A stretch of DNA of 64,000 nucleotides from Hyunsoonleella jejuensis (GCF_900111025.1 NZ_FOFN01000004.1:1-64000), one strand, 5' to 3'; positions 1-9,824 are shown, counted from the first letter of the stretch. Notes: generated from the sequence alone by a model not told the origin. Numbers and translations are program-made.

Positions 1-3000
1 ACTGCAACTGTAACAACCAACAGTACCGGACTTAGCGATCTTTGTGGCGCTACTGGTACCGAAACGGTAACCTTTACGCTTACTGATGAATGTGGGAACG
101 CTATTTCTGCTGATGCTACCTTCACGATTGAAGATACTACTGATCCTGTTATTGACAATACCAATACTGCAGATATAGATATAGAATGTGGTTTAGGTGA
201 TACTGAAAAACGATTAAACGCTTGGTTAAATAGTAATGCTGGCGCAACGGCAACGGACAATTGTAGTAGTGTAACATGGACAAATGACTATGGTAACGAC
301 GATAATATAAAATGTATAAAAGGTGTTACAGTGACTTTTACAGCAACTGATGAATGCGGCAACCAATCCTCAACTACAGCCACCTATTTTATTAAAGATA
401 CAGTTGCTCCATCAATTGATACACCAGCAGTTAACGAAACTGTGGAATGTGATGGTTCAGGTAACATCACCGATCTTAATAATTGGTTAACTTCAAATGG
501 AGGTGCTGTAGCAACAGATAGATGTTCTGTTGTAACATGGACAAATGACTTTACAGGATTATCCGATCTTTGTGGAGCTACAGGTGCCGTAACGGTAACG
601 TTTACAGCTACTGATGCTTGTAGTAATTCTAGCTCAACAACGGCTACCTTTACTATTGAAGATACTACCGATCCTACTTGGGATGTTATTCCTACGGATA
701 TGACGGTAGAATGTGATGGTACTGCTGATCCAAATGGCGCTTTCGCTGCGTGGTTGGCTTCATTCTCAGGCTCTGATACATGTGGTACTGCAACTGTAAC
801 AACCAACAGTACCGGACTTAGCGACCTTTGTGGCGCTACTGGTACCGAAACGGTAACCTTTACGCTTACTGATGAATGTGGTAATTCTATTTCAACAGAT
901 GCGACGTTCACTATTGAAGATACTACCGATCCTACTTGGGATGTAACACCTTCAGATCTTACTGTAGAATGTGATGGTACTGCTGATCCAAATGGCGCTT
1001 TCGCTGCGTGGTTGGCTTCATTCTCAGGTTCTGATACATGTGGTACTGCAACTGTAACAACCAACAGTACCGGACTTAGCGATCTTTGTGGCGCTACTGG
1101 TACCGAAACGGTAACCTTTACGCTTACTGATGAATGTGGTAATTCTATTTCAACAGATGCGACCTTTACCATTGAAGATACTACCGATCCTACTTGGGAT
1201 GTTATTCCTACGGATATGACAGTAGAATGTGATGGTACTGCTGATCCAAATGGCGCTTTCGCTGCATGGTTGGCTTCATTCTCTGGTTCTGACACGTGTG
1301 GTACTGCAACTGTAACAACTAACAGTACCGGACTTAGCGATCTTTGTGGCGCTACAGGTACCGAAACGGTAACCTTTACGCTTACTGATGAATGTGGTAA
1401 CGCTATTTCTGCTGATGCTACTTTCACGATTGAAGATACTACTGATCCTGTGTGGGTTAATGCGCCTTCAGACCTTACTGTAGAATGTGACGGTAGTACA
1501 GATGCTAATGGAGCATTTACAACATGGTTAAATTCATTTACAGGAACCGATACTTGTGGTACGGCTACTGTTACTAATAATAGCAATACACTTAGTGATT
1601 TATGTGGGGCTAATGGATCAGAAACTGTTACATTTAGCTTAACTGACGAATGTGGAAATACCATAAGTGCTGATGCAACCTTTACAATACAAGACACCAC
1701 TAATCCAACTTGGACAAACGAACCAATGGATGTAACAGTAGAGTGTGATGGCACCCCAGACCCTAATGGCGCTTTTGCGAACTGGCTAATGTCCTTCTCA
1801 GGAATAGATGCTTGTAGTATTGCGACTGTTACCCATAATAGCGTTGGATTATCAGATTTATGTGGTACAACAGGTTCTGAAACAGTAACATTTACACTTA
1901 CTGATGATTGTGGTAACTTTATAACTAAAGATGCAACCTTTACTATTGAAGATACTACCAACCCTACTTGGGATGTGACACCGTCAGATCTTACTGTAGA
2001 ATGTGATGGTACTGCTGATCCAAATGGCGCTTTTGCTACATGGTTGGCTTCATTCTCTGGCTCTGATGCATGTGGTACTGCAACTGTAACAACCAATAGT
2101 ACCGGACTTAGTGATCTTTGTGGTGCTACAGGTGCTGAAACGGTAACCTTTACGCTTACTGATGAATGTGGTAACGCTATTTCAACAGATGCTACATTTA
2201 CCATTGAAGATACTACCGATCCTACTTGGGATGTTGTTCCTATGGATATGACAGTAGAATGTGATGGTACTGCTGATCCAAATGGCGCTTTTGCTGCGTG
2301 GTTGGCTTCATTCTCTGGCTCTGATGCATGTGGTACTGCAACTGTAACAACCAATAGTACCGGACTTAGTGATCTTTGTGGTGCTACAGGTGCTGAAACG
2401 GTAACCTTTACGCTTACTGATGAATGTGGTAACGCTATTTCAACAGATGCTACATTTACCATTGAAGATACTACCAATCCTACCTGGGATGTTGTTCCTA
2501 TGGATATGACAGTAGAATGTGATGGTACTGCTGATCCAAATGGCGCTTTCGCTGCGTGGTTGGCTTCATTCTCTGGTTCTGACACGTGTGGAACTGCAAC
2601 TGTAACAACCAACAGTACCGGACTTAGCGACCTTTGTGGGGCTACAGGTACCGAAACGGTAACCTTTACGCTTGCGGACGAATGTGGAAATTCTATCTCT
2701 ACTGATGCGACGTTCACTATTGAAGATACAACTCCTCCAGTATTTGTTGAAAGATTACCCGACGATATAACGGTAGAGTGTGATGCAATTCCAGATCCAG
2801 AAAGTCTTACAGCATCTGACACCTGTGGATCTGCTACAGTGTCTTCTGAAGACGTAATTACACCTGGAGCTTGTGATGGTACATATACTATTGAACGTAC
2901 TTACACGGCAACTGACGAATGTGGTTTAACGGTATCTTATACTCAAACCATTAATGTTCAAGACACTACTGCTCCTACTCCAGTAGAGACGCTAGAAGAG

Positions 3001-3822
3001 AATTTAACTGTTAGCTGTACTGATATTCCAGATGTTCCAACTATTCAATTTGAAGACAATTGTTCAACGGATATAACTGTAGTTTTCAATGAAGTAAATG
3101 GATTTGATGATACCGTTTTCAACGATTATCAAATAGTAAGAACATGGACAGTAAGAGATGCTTGTAATAATGAAGAGACTTATACGCAAACATTAAATGT
3201 AATGTTAGATGAAATTATTACTCAAGTAAACGGTCCAGACAGATGTTATGATGACGGTATTATTGACTTAAATGAATTCCTTACTTCAGAAAACAAAGAA
3301 GGAACCTGGGAATTAATTGAAGGCAATACTGAGGCTGAGTTGAATGGTAATTTATTTAACCCTACTACCCTTACACTATCTGAAGACTTTAAACCTGGCA
3401 GTGAATCTATAAACTACATTTTTAAATACACAGGGTTAGATGCTGGTTGTATTAATATTACTGAAGTTAATATGGCAATAAATGCAAATTGTGTCGTACT
3501 GCCTTGTGGTAACTCAGATGTTGTTATATCTAAAGCGCTAACGCCTAATGGTGACGGCTTTAATGATAGCTTTGACATTATGGGAATTGACCTATGTGGA
3601 TTTACAGCCAACGTAAAAATATTTAACCGTTGGGGAGCTTTAATCTATGAATCGAGCAATTACACCTTGGGTGAAGGCCAAGGATCATGGCAAGGAGATT
3701 CTCATAAATCTTCTATAGGATCTGCAGGTACTGTACCTAACGGAACATACTATTACATTATTAATTTAGAAAATAGTGGATTAGCACCTTTCACTGGCCC
3801 TATCTACATCGGAACCAAATAA
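1..3822 (+). CDS. Giant HYR-like repeat adhesin with T9SS gliding C-terminal domain (5' end outside window)
   Basis: The frame is open from base 1, so this is the C-terminal 1273 residues of a larger secreted surface protein. Most of it is beta-sandwich (HYR/Ig-like) modules of about 86-88 residues with four cysteines each, in the contexts VECDG, DTCG, DLCG and DECGN, and a conserved TFTIEDTTDPTW junction. After the near-identical repeats come two divergent HYR-like modules. The last ~100 residues contain ALTPNGDGFNDSFDI and IFNRWGALIYES, the hallmark of the gliding motility-associated (CHU_C, type B) C-terminal domain. Known role of that domain: export through the type IX secretion system and placement on the cell surface. 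A PorP/SprF gene follows 10 bp downstream, as is usual for SprB-like adhesins. A function in adhesion or gliding is inferred; the ligand is unknown. Confidence 0.9.
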   Translation, partial: TATVTTNSTGLSDLCGATGTETVTFTLTDECGNAISADATFTIEDTTDPVIDNTNTADIDIECGLGDTEKRLNAWLNSNAGATATDNCSSVTWTNDYGNDDNIKCIKGVTVTFTATDECGNQSSTTATYFIKDTVAPSIDTPAVNETVECDGSGNITDLNNWLTSNGGAVATDRCSVVTWTNDFTGLSDLCGATGAVTVTFTATDACSNSSSTTATFTIEDTTDPTWDVIPTDMTVECDGTADPNGAFAAWLASFSGSDTCGTATVTTNSTGLSDLCGATGTETVTFTLTDECGNSISTDATFTIEDTTDPTWDVTPSDLTVECDGTADPNGAFAAWLASFSGSDTCGTATVTTNSTGLSDLCGATGTETVTFTLTDECGNSISTDATFTIEDTTDPTWDVIPTDMTVECDGTADPNGAFAAWLASFSGSDTCGTATVTTNSTGLSDLCGATGTETVTFTLTDECGNAISADATFTIEDTTDPVWVNAPSDLTVECDGSTDANGAFTTWLNSFTGTDTCGTATVTNNSNTLSDLCGANGSETVTFSLTDECGNTISADATFTIQDTTNPTWTNEPMDVTVECDGTPDPNGAFANWLMSFSGIDACSIATVTHNSVGLSDLCGTTGSETVTFTLTDDCGNFITKDATFTIEDTTNPTWDVTPSDLTVECDGTADPNGAFATWLASFSGSDACGTATVTTNSTGLSDLCGATGAETVTFTLTDECGNAISTDATFTIEDTTDPTWDVVPMDMTVECDGTADPNGAFAAWLASFSGSDACGTATVTTNSTGLSDLCGATGAETVTFTLTDECGNAISTDATFTIEDTTNPTWDVVPMDMTVECDGTADPNGAFAAWLASFSGSDTCGTATVTTNSTGLSDLCGATGTETVTFTLADECGNSISTDATFTIEDTTPPVFVERLPDDITVECDAIPDPESLTASDTCGSATVSSEDVITPGACDGTYTIERTYTATDECGLTVSYTQTINVQDTTAPTPVETLEENLTVSCTDIPDVPTIQFEDNCSTDITVVFNEVNGFDDTVFNDYQIVRTWTVRDACNNEETYTQTLNVMLDEIITQVNGPDRCYDDGIIDLNEFLTSENKEGTWELIEGNTEAELNGNLFNPTTLTLSEDFKPGSESINYIFKYTGLDAGCINITEVNMAINANCVVLPCGNSDVVISKALTPNGDGFNDSFDIMGIDLCGFTANVKIFNRWGALIYESSNYTLGEGQGSWQGDSHKSSIGSAGTVPNGTYYYIINLENSGLAPFTGPIYIGTK
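661..2724 (+). repeat. Eight tandem 258-bp repeats inside the adhesin gene
   Basis: Counting from the GAT codon of each EDTTDP junction (661, 919, 1177, 1435, 1693, 1951, 2209, 2467, 2725), every unit is exactly 258 bp (86 codons). Units 1-3 and 6-8 are nearly identical in DNA; units 4 and 5 (1435-1950) are clearly more diverged. Two older 264-bp units precede them (133-396 and 397-660). The near-identity points to recent duplication or gene conversion within the array. Confidence 0.95.
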
Positions 3823-3832
3823 AACGTAACCT

Positions 3833-4753
3833 ATGAAACCTATTAAACATTATATAATTGCTTTTGCGTTATTTAGTTGTACTGTTGGAATTGCACAGCA
3901 ATTACCTCAATTTACTCAGTACATGTATAACACAATTTCTATAAATCCAGCTTACGCCGGTAGTAGAGAAGCCTTAAGCATCGTTGGATTACACAGAAGC
4001 CAATGGGTTGGTTTTGATGGTGGACCAATAACACAAACACTTTCTATTCATACACCTTTACGAAATGATAGAATAGGTTTGGGATTATCTTTTATTGAAG
4101 ATGATCTGGGTCCTGAAAATTTCACCTATTTATATGGAGATTTCTCGTATACAATTCCTACTGGGGCCACTGGTAAATTAGCTTTTGGTCTTAAGGCCGG
4201 TTTTACAAGCTACAGTCTAGACCCTGATTTTAGAAACTCACAGAGTTTTGACCCCTCAATTAGAGGTGTTCAAGACAGATGGACCCCAAATATTGGACTT
4301 GGTTTGTTCTATCATACAAATAGATTCTATTTAGGTGCTTCCGCCCCTAGAATTTTAAACACTGATAGAAATACGGATGACGGATTTGAAGCTTTAGAAA
4401 GATTGAGTTATTATGTAATTGCTGGTGCAGTTTTCGACATAAGTGAAACTATTAAATTTAAGCCTTCAACATTAATGAAGGCTACCAATGGCGCTCCTTT
4501 ATCGTTTGATTTTACGGGCAACTTTCTTTTCAATGAAAAGTTTTGGCTAGGTGCTTCATACAGATTAAATCAAGATACTGGTGCATTTGGAGGTTTTGCA
4601 GATATCCAATTATCACGCCAATTACGCGTGGGATACTCGTATGAAAAACCTATCTCGGATATCAGAGCATACACCAGCGGTACGCATGAGGTATTGCTTA
4701 TATATGAATTCAAATTCTTAAGTTCTAAACTAAAATCACCAAGATATTTCTAA
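3833..4753 (+). CDS. PorP/SprF family type IX secretion membrane protein
   Basis: 306 aa with an N-terminal signal peptide (hydrophobic stretch about residues 9-20, cleavage likely after GIA, before QQLPQF). The opening QFTQYMYNTISINPAYAGS is the typical PorP/SprF start, followed by amphipathic beta-strands consistent with a small outer-membrane barrel. Members of this family are each needed for secretion or surface attachment of a partner adhesin carrying a type B C-terminal domain. The gene begins 10 bp after the adhesin stop and is followed 18 bp later by an OmpA-type gene, so the three probably form one operon. The partner is inferred from position. Confidence 0.92.
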   Translation: MKPIKHYIIAFALFSCTVGIAQQLPQFTQYMYNTISINPAYAGSREALSIVGLHRSQWVGFDGGPITQTLSIHTPLRNDRIGLGLSFIEDDLGPENFTYLYGDFSYTIPTGATGKLAFGLKAGFTSYSLDPDFRNSQSFDPSIRGVQDRWTPNIGLGLFYHTNRFYLGASAPRILNTDRNTDDGFEALERLSYYVIAGAVFDISETIKFKPSTLMKATNGAPLSFDFTGNFLFNEKFWLGASYRLNQDTGAFGGFADIQLSRQLRVGYSYEKPISDIRAYTSGTHEVLLIYEFKFLSSKLKSPRYF

Positions 4754-4771
4754 AAACTGCAAGTATTCATT

Positions 4772-6694
4772 ATGAAATTAAAGACTTACATATTAGTTTG
4801 TATTACATTAGTAATGGCATCTGCAGCGTTTGCACAACCAGGTAAACAAAAAAGAGCCGATACTTTATTCAATAAGTTTTCTTTTGTTAAGGCTGCCGAA
4901 GTTTACAAGGATCTGATAAAAAATAATTATAATAAAGATTACGCAACAAGGCAGTTAGCTGATTGCTATGCATATCTAAGAAACCCTTCTGCTGCTGCTA
5001 GATATTATAAGCGCGTTGTAGAACAAGACAATGTACCTATTGAGTATTACTATAGTTACGCTCAAGCCTTGAGAGGTATTAAAAAGTACGAAGAGTCTAG
5101 AGAATGGATGCAACGATTTAAAGACTCTGGAGGTGTAACAAATACAAATGATTTTGAGAAAGATCAAATGTTTATGGCACATGTGTTTAGTTCTAAGAAA
5201 CAGTACTTTTTAAAACGCACAAGAATAAATTCAAAATACAGTGATTTTGGTGCTATAGAACATGACGGCAAAGTATATTTTGCTTCATCAAGAGATGAAG
5301 GTGTATCTGTAAAACGTTTATATGGCTGGAATGAACAACCGTTCTTAGATGTTTATGTCACCGAAAAAGGCGGCAAAAGAAGTGTAGATCATACCCAAAA
5401 ACTAAAGGGTGATGTTAACTCAATTTATCATGATGGTCCGGTTGTAATTACCAAAGATGGTAAAACTATGTATTTTTCTAGAAATGCCGCTAACAAATAT
5501 GGTAAGGAGAACGATAAAAAAGGTATTAGCAACATCAATATTTATAAAGCTACATTTGTAGATAGTCTTTGGACCAATGTTGAAAAACTACCTATTAGCA
5601 GCGCAGAGTATTCAACGCAACATCCGGCTTTAAACAAGGATAATTCCAAACTTTATTTTTCCTCGGACATGCCAGGTGGTTATGGAGGATCAGATATTTA
5701 TTATGTAGATATTAATCCTGACGGGACATATGGTGAACCTGTAAATGTTGGTGATGTTGTAAACACGAAAGACTCTGAAGGCACACCTTTTATTAATAAT
5801 GAAGGAATATTGTTTTTCTCTTCTGACGGACATTTGGGCTTGGGCTTATTGGATATCTTTGGAACAGTTACCGATGAGACTGGTACAATTACTGATGTAG
5901 TTAACCTAGGCGTTCCCGTAAATTCTGAAAAAGATGATTTTTCATTCACTATGAATGAAGATGGTCTAACCGGTTACTTCTCTTCAAACAGACGAGGTGG
6001 ACGAGGTGATGATGATATTTACGAGTATTACCGCAAACCTTTATTGAATGTTCAAGGTCAGGTAGTTGATGCTATTAATACTAAACCTATTCCAAATTCT
6101 GAAATAAACCTTTTTGACGCAGATGGCAATAAAATAGCATATATGGTTACTGATAAAGACGGTTACTATAATATCAATATAGATAGAAATAAAGACTATA
6201 AAATTGTAGCGAGCTTAGATAAATACATTGACGATTACAGAGTATTCACTTCAAAAAATATTTCTAGCATTGAGTCCATAATTGTGGCAAACTTGATTTT
6301 GAATCCAGTTCAAAACGTAGAAGTATTAGCAGACTTGTCACTAAATACCATTTACTTTGATTTTGATAAGCATAACATTCGAGAAGATGCTAAAAAAGAA
6401 CTAGACAAAATAATCAACTTATTAAACAATGAATATCCAGAAATGATAATCAGGATAGAATCGCATACTGATTCTAGAGGTTCATTAAGCTATAACGACA
6501 GATTATCTATAGATCGTGCAAACGCTACTTACGACTATTTGATTTCTAATGGCGTAGACCCTAGTCGTATAACAGAGCACAAAGGTTTTGGTGAAAGACG
6601 ACTTACAAATGGTTGTGAAGATGGTGCAAAATGTGAGGATGAAGAACACCAACTTAACCGTAGAACACAATTTATAGTTGTACAAATGGAATAG
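4772..6694 (+). CDS. OmpA family protein with TPR, PD40 propeller and carboxypeptidase-regulatory domains (PorE-like)
   Basis: 640 aa. A signal peptide (cleavage near AAFA-QPG) is followed by TPR-like helices (about 25-110), a WD40/PD40-like propeller with repeated FSSD-type strands (about 150-420), a carboxypeptidase-regulatory-like beta-sandwich (about 424-505), and a C-terminal OmpA domain (about 527-640) with IYFDFDKHNIR and the peptidoglycan-binding signature ESHTDSRG. This architecture matches proteins such as PorE that tie T9SS outer-membrane parts to peptidoglycan. It sits in the adhesin-PorP/SprF operon. Two extra cysteines in TNGCEDGAKCEDEEH near the end may form a disulfide. A paralogue follows immediately. 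Confidence 0.9.
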   Translation: MKLKTYILVCITLVMASAAFAQPGKQKRADTLFNKFSFVKAAEVYKDLIKNNYNKDYATRQLADCYAYLRNPSAAARYYKRVVEQDNVPIEYYYSYAQALRGIKKYEESREWMQRFKDSGGVTNTNDFEKDQMFMAHVFSSKKQYFLKRTRINSKYSDFGAIEHDGKVYFASSRDEGVSVKRLYGWNEQPFLDVYVTEKGGKRSVDHTQKLKGDVNSIYHDGPVVITKDGKTMYFSRNAANKYGKENDKKGISNINIYKATFVDSLWTNVEKLPISSAEYSTQHPALNKDNSKLYFSSDMPGGYGGSDIYYVDINPDGTYGEPVNVGDVVNTKDSEGTPFINNEGILFFSSDGHLGLGLLDIFGTVTDETGTITDVVNLGVPVNSEKDDFSFTMNEDGLTGYFSSNRRGGRGDDDIYEYYRKPLLNVQGQVVDAINTKPIPNSEINLFDADGNKIAYMVTDKDGYYNINIDRNKDYKIVASLDKYIDDYRVFTSKNISSIESIIVANLILNPVQNVEVLADLSLNTIYFDFDKHNIREDAKKELDKIINLLNNEYPEMIIRIESHTDSRGSLSYNDRLSIDRANATYDYLISNGVDPSRITEHKGFGERRLTNGCEDGAKCEDEEHQLNRRTQFIVVQME

Positions 6695-6757
6695 GCATCA
6701 CGACACTACTGGTGCTATAGTACTTTGAAAAATTTGTTTTATTTAAAGCAAGACCCC

Positions 6758-8719
6758 ATGAAACCAAAAAACTACTTTTTAATCTGCTTAACCTATTTAC
6801 TATCCGTTGCTGCCTTTGGGCAACAAGGGTTGCAGAAAAGGGCCGACAGCCTTTTTAATAAATTTGCTTTTGTAGATGCCGCACAAGCCTACAAGAAATT
6901 AATAGAAAAAGATTATAATGCCGATTATGCGACAAGGCAACTGGGTGATTGTTATGCATACATGCGCAATCCTAAACAGGCTATCGTATATTATAAAAAT
7001 GCTGTTGCACAAGAAAATGTACCTACTGAGTATTATTACAAATACGCACAAGCCTTAAGAGGTATTGAAGATTATAAAGCATCAAGAATATGGTTGAAAA
7101 AATTTAAGGAGGCCGGTGGCGTAATTGATAAAAATAAAATTACAAGAGACCCAGACTTTATAACTGCCGTATTTAATGCAAGGCATCAATACTTTCTTAA
7201 AGATGTAAAAATCAATTCTGACTTAAGTGATTTTGGAGCATTTGAGCAAGATGGTAAAATTTATTTTACGTCGTCTGCAGATAAAGGAGTTTTAACAAAA
7301 CACTTATATGCATGGAATGAACAACCGTTTCTAGATGTTTATGTTACTGAAAAAAATGCCGACACCATTGTACATAGTAAATCAAAATTAAAAGGTGATG
7401 TAAATTCCCTGTATCATGATGGGCCGGTAACTATAACTAAAGATGGCAAAACCATGTACTTTTCTAGGAATAATTTTAATGATAAAAGGCTAGGAAAAGA
7501 TAAAAATGGTATTAGTAATCTTAAAATTTACAAGGCGTCTCTGGTTGGTGATGAATGGACAAACATTGAAGAATTACCGTTTAATGATGATGATTACTCC
7601 GTTGGCCACCCTACTTTAAACAAGGACGAAACAAAACTGTACTTCGCTTCAGATATGCCTGGTGGCTTTGGAGGCTCGGACATATACTATGTAGATATTA
7701 ATAAAAATAATGCCTATAGCACGCCCAAAAATGCTGGAAATATTATCAATACAAAACGAAATGAGCTATTCCCTTTTATTAATACTGAAGATGTTTTATT
7801 CTTTTCTTCTGATGGCCATTTAGGATTAGGACTCCTTGATATTTTTGCCACAGTTTACGATGAAAATAATATATTAACTGATGTAGTAAACCTAGGCGTT
7901 CCTATGAACTCCAGTAAAGATGATTTTTCATTCTTTATGAATAATGATGGTATAACTGGATATATGGCTTCAAATAGAGATGGAGGTATGGGAGATGACG
8001 ACATATACGCGTTTAACCGAATTCCACGTTTAAAATTAGAAGGTACCGTTATAGATTCTATCGGAAATTCTCCAGTTGAAAATGCAATAGTTACATTATC
8101 AGATATTGATGGTGAAAAAATAGCATATGTTGAAACTGATGAAAATGGAGAATATAGCATTAACCTAGACAGAGATGCAGATTTTTTAGTAAATGTTACT
8201 AAAACGGATTACCCAGAGTATAAAGCCTCGGTATCTACAAAAGGACTGGATAACACGATAAAAACAATAACAGCTAATTTTGAAATTAGCCCAATACAAA
8301 AACAAGTTAAAGATATTGGAGAAGAAAAAGAAAAAGAAAAAGAACCAGAGGTGATAATAGAAGATATTGAACCCATATATTTTGACTTTGATAGTGCTAA
8401 AATTAGAGATGAGGATTCTGACGAACTAGCTAGAATAGTTGATTTAATGATGAATAAATATCCTGAAATGACAATTAAAATTGAATCACATACTGATTCT
8501 AGGGGGCCTGCAGCTTACAATCATACCTTGTCGACTAGAAGAGCTAATGCCACATATAATTATTTGGTAAAAGAAGGTGTAAACCCATCTAGAATTATTG
8601 AATATAAAGGCTATGGTGAAGAAAGACTAACTAATGGCTGTGACGGCACAATACGCTGTACAGAAGCGCAACATCGCCTTAACAGACGCACTAATTTTAT
8701 AGTGATTAAAGTGAAATAA
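6758..8719 (+). CDS. Second OmpA/PD40/TPR protein, tandem paralogue of the preceding gene
   Basis: 653 aa from the ATG at 6758. A longer frame with a TTG at 6725 would put 11 residues before the signal peptide, so the ATG is preferred. Domain order is the same as its neighbour: signal peptide, TPR-like helices, PD40 propeller, carboxypeptidase-regulatory domain, OmpA domain with YFDFDSAKIRDED and ESHTDSRGPAAYN. It differs by a charged linker (EEKEKEKEPEV) before the OmpA domain. The two proteins share many identical blocks, for example DATRQL-type TPR residues and GGSDIYYVDIN, so the pair comes from a tandem duplication. Probably the last gene of the adhesin operon, since a terminator follows at 8750. 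Confidence 0.9.
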   Translation: MKPKNYFLICLTYLLSVAAFGQQGLQKRADSLFNKFAFVDAAQAYKKLIEKDYNADYATRQLGDCYAYMRNPKQAIVYYKNAVAQENVPTEYYYKYAQALRGIEDYKASRIWLKKFKEAGGVIDKNKITRDPDFITAVFNARHQYFLKDVKINSDLSDFGAFEQDGKIYFTSSADKGVLTKHLYAWNEQPFLDVYVTEKNADTIVHSKSKLKGDVNSLYHDGPVTITKDGKTMYFSRNNFNDKRLGKDKNGISNLKIYKASLVGDEWTNIEELPFNDDDYSVGHPTLNKDETKLYFASDMPGGFGGSDIYYVDINKNNAYSTPKNAGNIINTKRNELFPFINTEDVLFFSSDGHLGLGLLDIFATVYDENNILTDVVNLGVPMNSSKDDFSFFMNNDGITGYMASNRDGGMGDDDIYAFNRIPRLKLEGTVIDSIGNSPVENAIVTLSDIDGEKIAYVETDENGEYSINLDRDADFLVNVTKTDYPEYKASVSTKGLDNTIKTITANFEISPIQKQVKDIGEEKEKEKEPEVIIEDIEPIYFDFDSAKIRDEDSDELARIVDLMMNKYPEMTIKIESHTDSRGPAAYNHTLSTRRANATYNYLVKEGVNPSRIIEYKGYGEERLTNGCDGTIRCTEAQHRLNRRTNFIVIKVK

Positions 8720-8749
8720 TTTAAAGAAAACTTAGTTTAATAGTATTAA

Positions 8750-8786
8750 AAAAACCATCAATAGGTTATGCCTTATGATGGTTTTT
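8750..8786 (+). terminator. Rho-independent terminator after the adhesin/OmpA operon
   Basis: An 11-bp perfect stem (AAAAACCATCA / TGATGGTTTTT) with a 15-nt loop and a T-rich right side, 30 bp after the stop codon of the second OmpA gene. Confidence 0.8.
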
Positions 8787-9167
8787 GTTTTTTGTGATGC
8801 GACTTTAGCTCCAATTAATTACGATTAAAAGAAATATGGTAAATATTTAAAATCGTTTTGCAGTTTGATCAAGAGAAGCAGCTGTTATGCTTAATCTCGA
8901 AGTAGTAGACCAATAAGGTGTTATTTTTTTCAATCACATCCATAAATTATATTTTCAAACCATATTACAATTCGCATTATATCAATAAATTTTAACATAA
9001 AAAACCCTCCTATTCCTAGAAGGGCTTATACCTAAAGCTAAATTTAATAACAATTAAGTTATCAACATAACCTTACTAACTAATTCAAATTAAATATTAA
9101 AACATTCAATTATAGCTACCAATCAGTTATTATCAAAAGGCTACTCGTTTATTGTCTAAAAGACAAA
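8787..9167. other. Gene-free region between convergent genes
   Basis: About 380 bp of AT-rich DNA between the plus-strand OmpA operon and the minus-strand CAP lipoprotein gene. Apart from the minus-strand terminator at 8998-9027 I see no coding frame, RNA gene or repeat here. Confidence 0.6.
8998..9027 (-). terminator. Likely terminator for the CAP-lipoprotein gene
   Basis: Read on the minus strand: GCCCTTCT, a short loop, AGGAGGG, then a run of Ts. The stem is 7 bp with one mismatch. It lies about 140 bp past the lipoprotein stop codon. Confidence 0.6.
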
Positions 9168-9662
9168 TTACTTCTTTATAAAAATATTGGTGAAGTACCA
9201 TTTATCATCTGAATCTTTCTCAGCAGAAACTTCAAAATCGGTAAAATCACCTTCTATATTCTTTTTGTGGGATTCACTTCGCATCCATGCATCTACTACT
9301 GATTTTGCAGATGAAAATCCATAAGCAACATTCTCAGATACACTTTTAGCTCCAGCGTTACTTTTTAAATAATTACTTCTTGTAAAAAAGTTAGCATGAG
9401 ATACTGTTTGCGTATCTACCATATAATCGGTGTGAGTAAATGCTGTAGTTTTAATTATGGTCATACTCTTTAAAGGATTCATTCCTTTAGACAACCTATG
9501 GTTATTAATGAGCTCCAGTATCTCTAATTCAATAGACTTTGGCGTTGGAGCTTCTATATTTTCTATCAAAGCGTCGGCTTTGTCGTCTAAAGATTCAGGA
9601 GAACAAGAAAATGAAAGTACGGTAATAATTACCAAAAAAGACAATTTGGTTAGTAACTTCAT
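9168..9662 (-). CDS. CAP (SCP/PR-1-like) domain lipoprotein
   Basis: 164 aa. The N-terminus is a lipoprotein signal with lipobox LSFSC (Cys20), so the protein is predicted to be membrane-anchored outside the cytoplasm. Residues about 45-162 match the CAP/YkwD fold: LINNHRLSKGMNPL, a HTDYM...VSHANF block, SENVAYG, and WMRSESHKKNI followed by WYFTNIF. The family's conserved His/Glu positions (SHAN, SEN, SESH) are visible. Bacterial CAP lipoproteins have no settled biochemical function. The gene stands alone, with an unusual motif cluster upstream (9747-9824). Confidence 0.85.
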   Translation of the reverse strand: MKLLTKLSFLVIITVLSFSCSPESLDDKADALIENIEAPTPKSIELEILELINNHRLSKGMNPLKSMTIIKTTAFTHTDYMVDTQTVSHANFFTRSNYLKSNAGAKSVSENVAYGFSSAKSVVDAWMRSESHKKNIEGDFTDFEVSAEKDSDDKWYFTNIFIKK

Positions 9663-9746
9663 GGTTAGGTAAATTTAGATTTGGGACTATAAATCTACTT
9701 TCAAAACCATGCTATTTAAGTTAAGGAAATGTTAAAATCGACTAAA

Positions 9747-9824
9747 AACATGTATTTCATCGAATAATAGTGTTTTTAATCGACGAAACACATGTTAAAG
9801 GTAAGTAAATATGTATTTAATCGT
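9747..9824. repeat. Cluster of short repeated motif (TGTATTTAATCGA-like), partly as inverted repeat
   Basis: A 17-bp inverted repeat: AACATGTATTTCATCGA at 9747-9763, and its counterpart (15 of 17 matching) on the minus strand at 9796-9780, with a 16-nt spacer. Two further same-sense copies lie at 9771-9783 (TGTTTTTAATCGA) and 9808-9824 (AATATGTATTTAATCGT). The cluster lies between pdxH and the CAP-lipoprotein gene, 85-160 bp upstream of the latter's start. Possible multi-site operator or a hairpin; no regulator is identified. Confidence 0.55.

Noticed and set aside
384-2822. 812-aa open frame on the minus strand opposite the adhesin repeats
   Set aside because: It is an antisense frame produced by the 258-bp repeats of the adhesin; each repeat repeats the same antisense peptide, and the protein lacks recognisable domains. 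The plus-strand frame has the C-terminal domain and repeats expected of an adhesin.
6725-6757. Longer N-terminus from a TTG for the second OmpA gene
   Set aside because: The extra 11 residues precede a perfect signal peptide that starts at the ATG at 6758, as in its paralogue.
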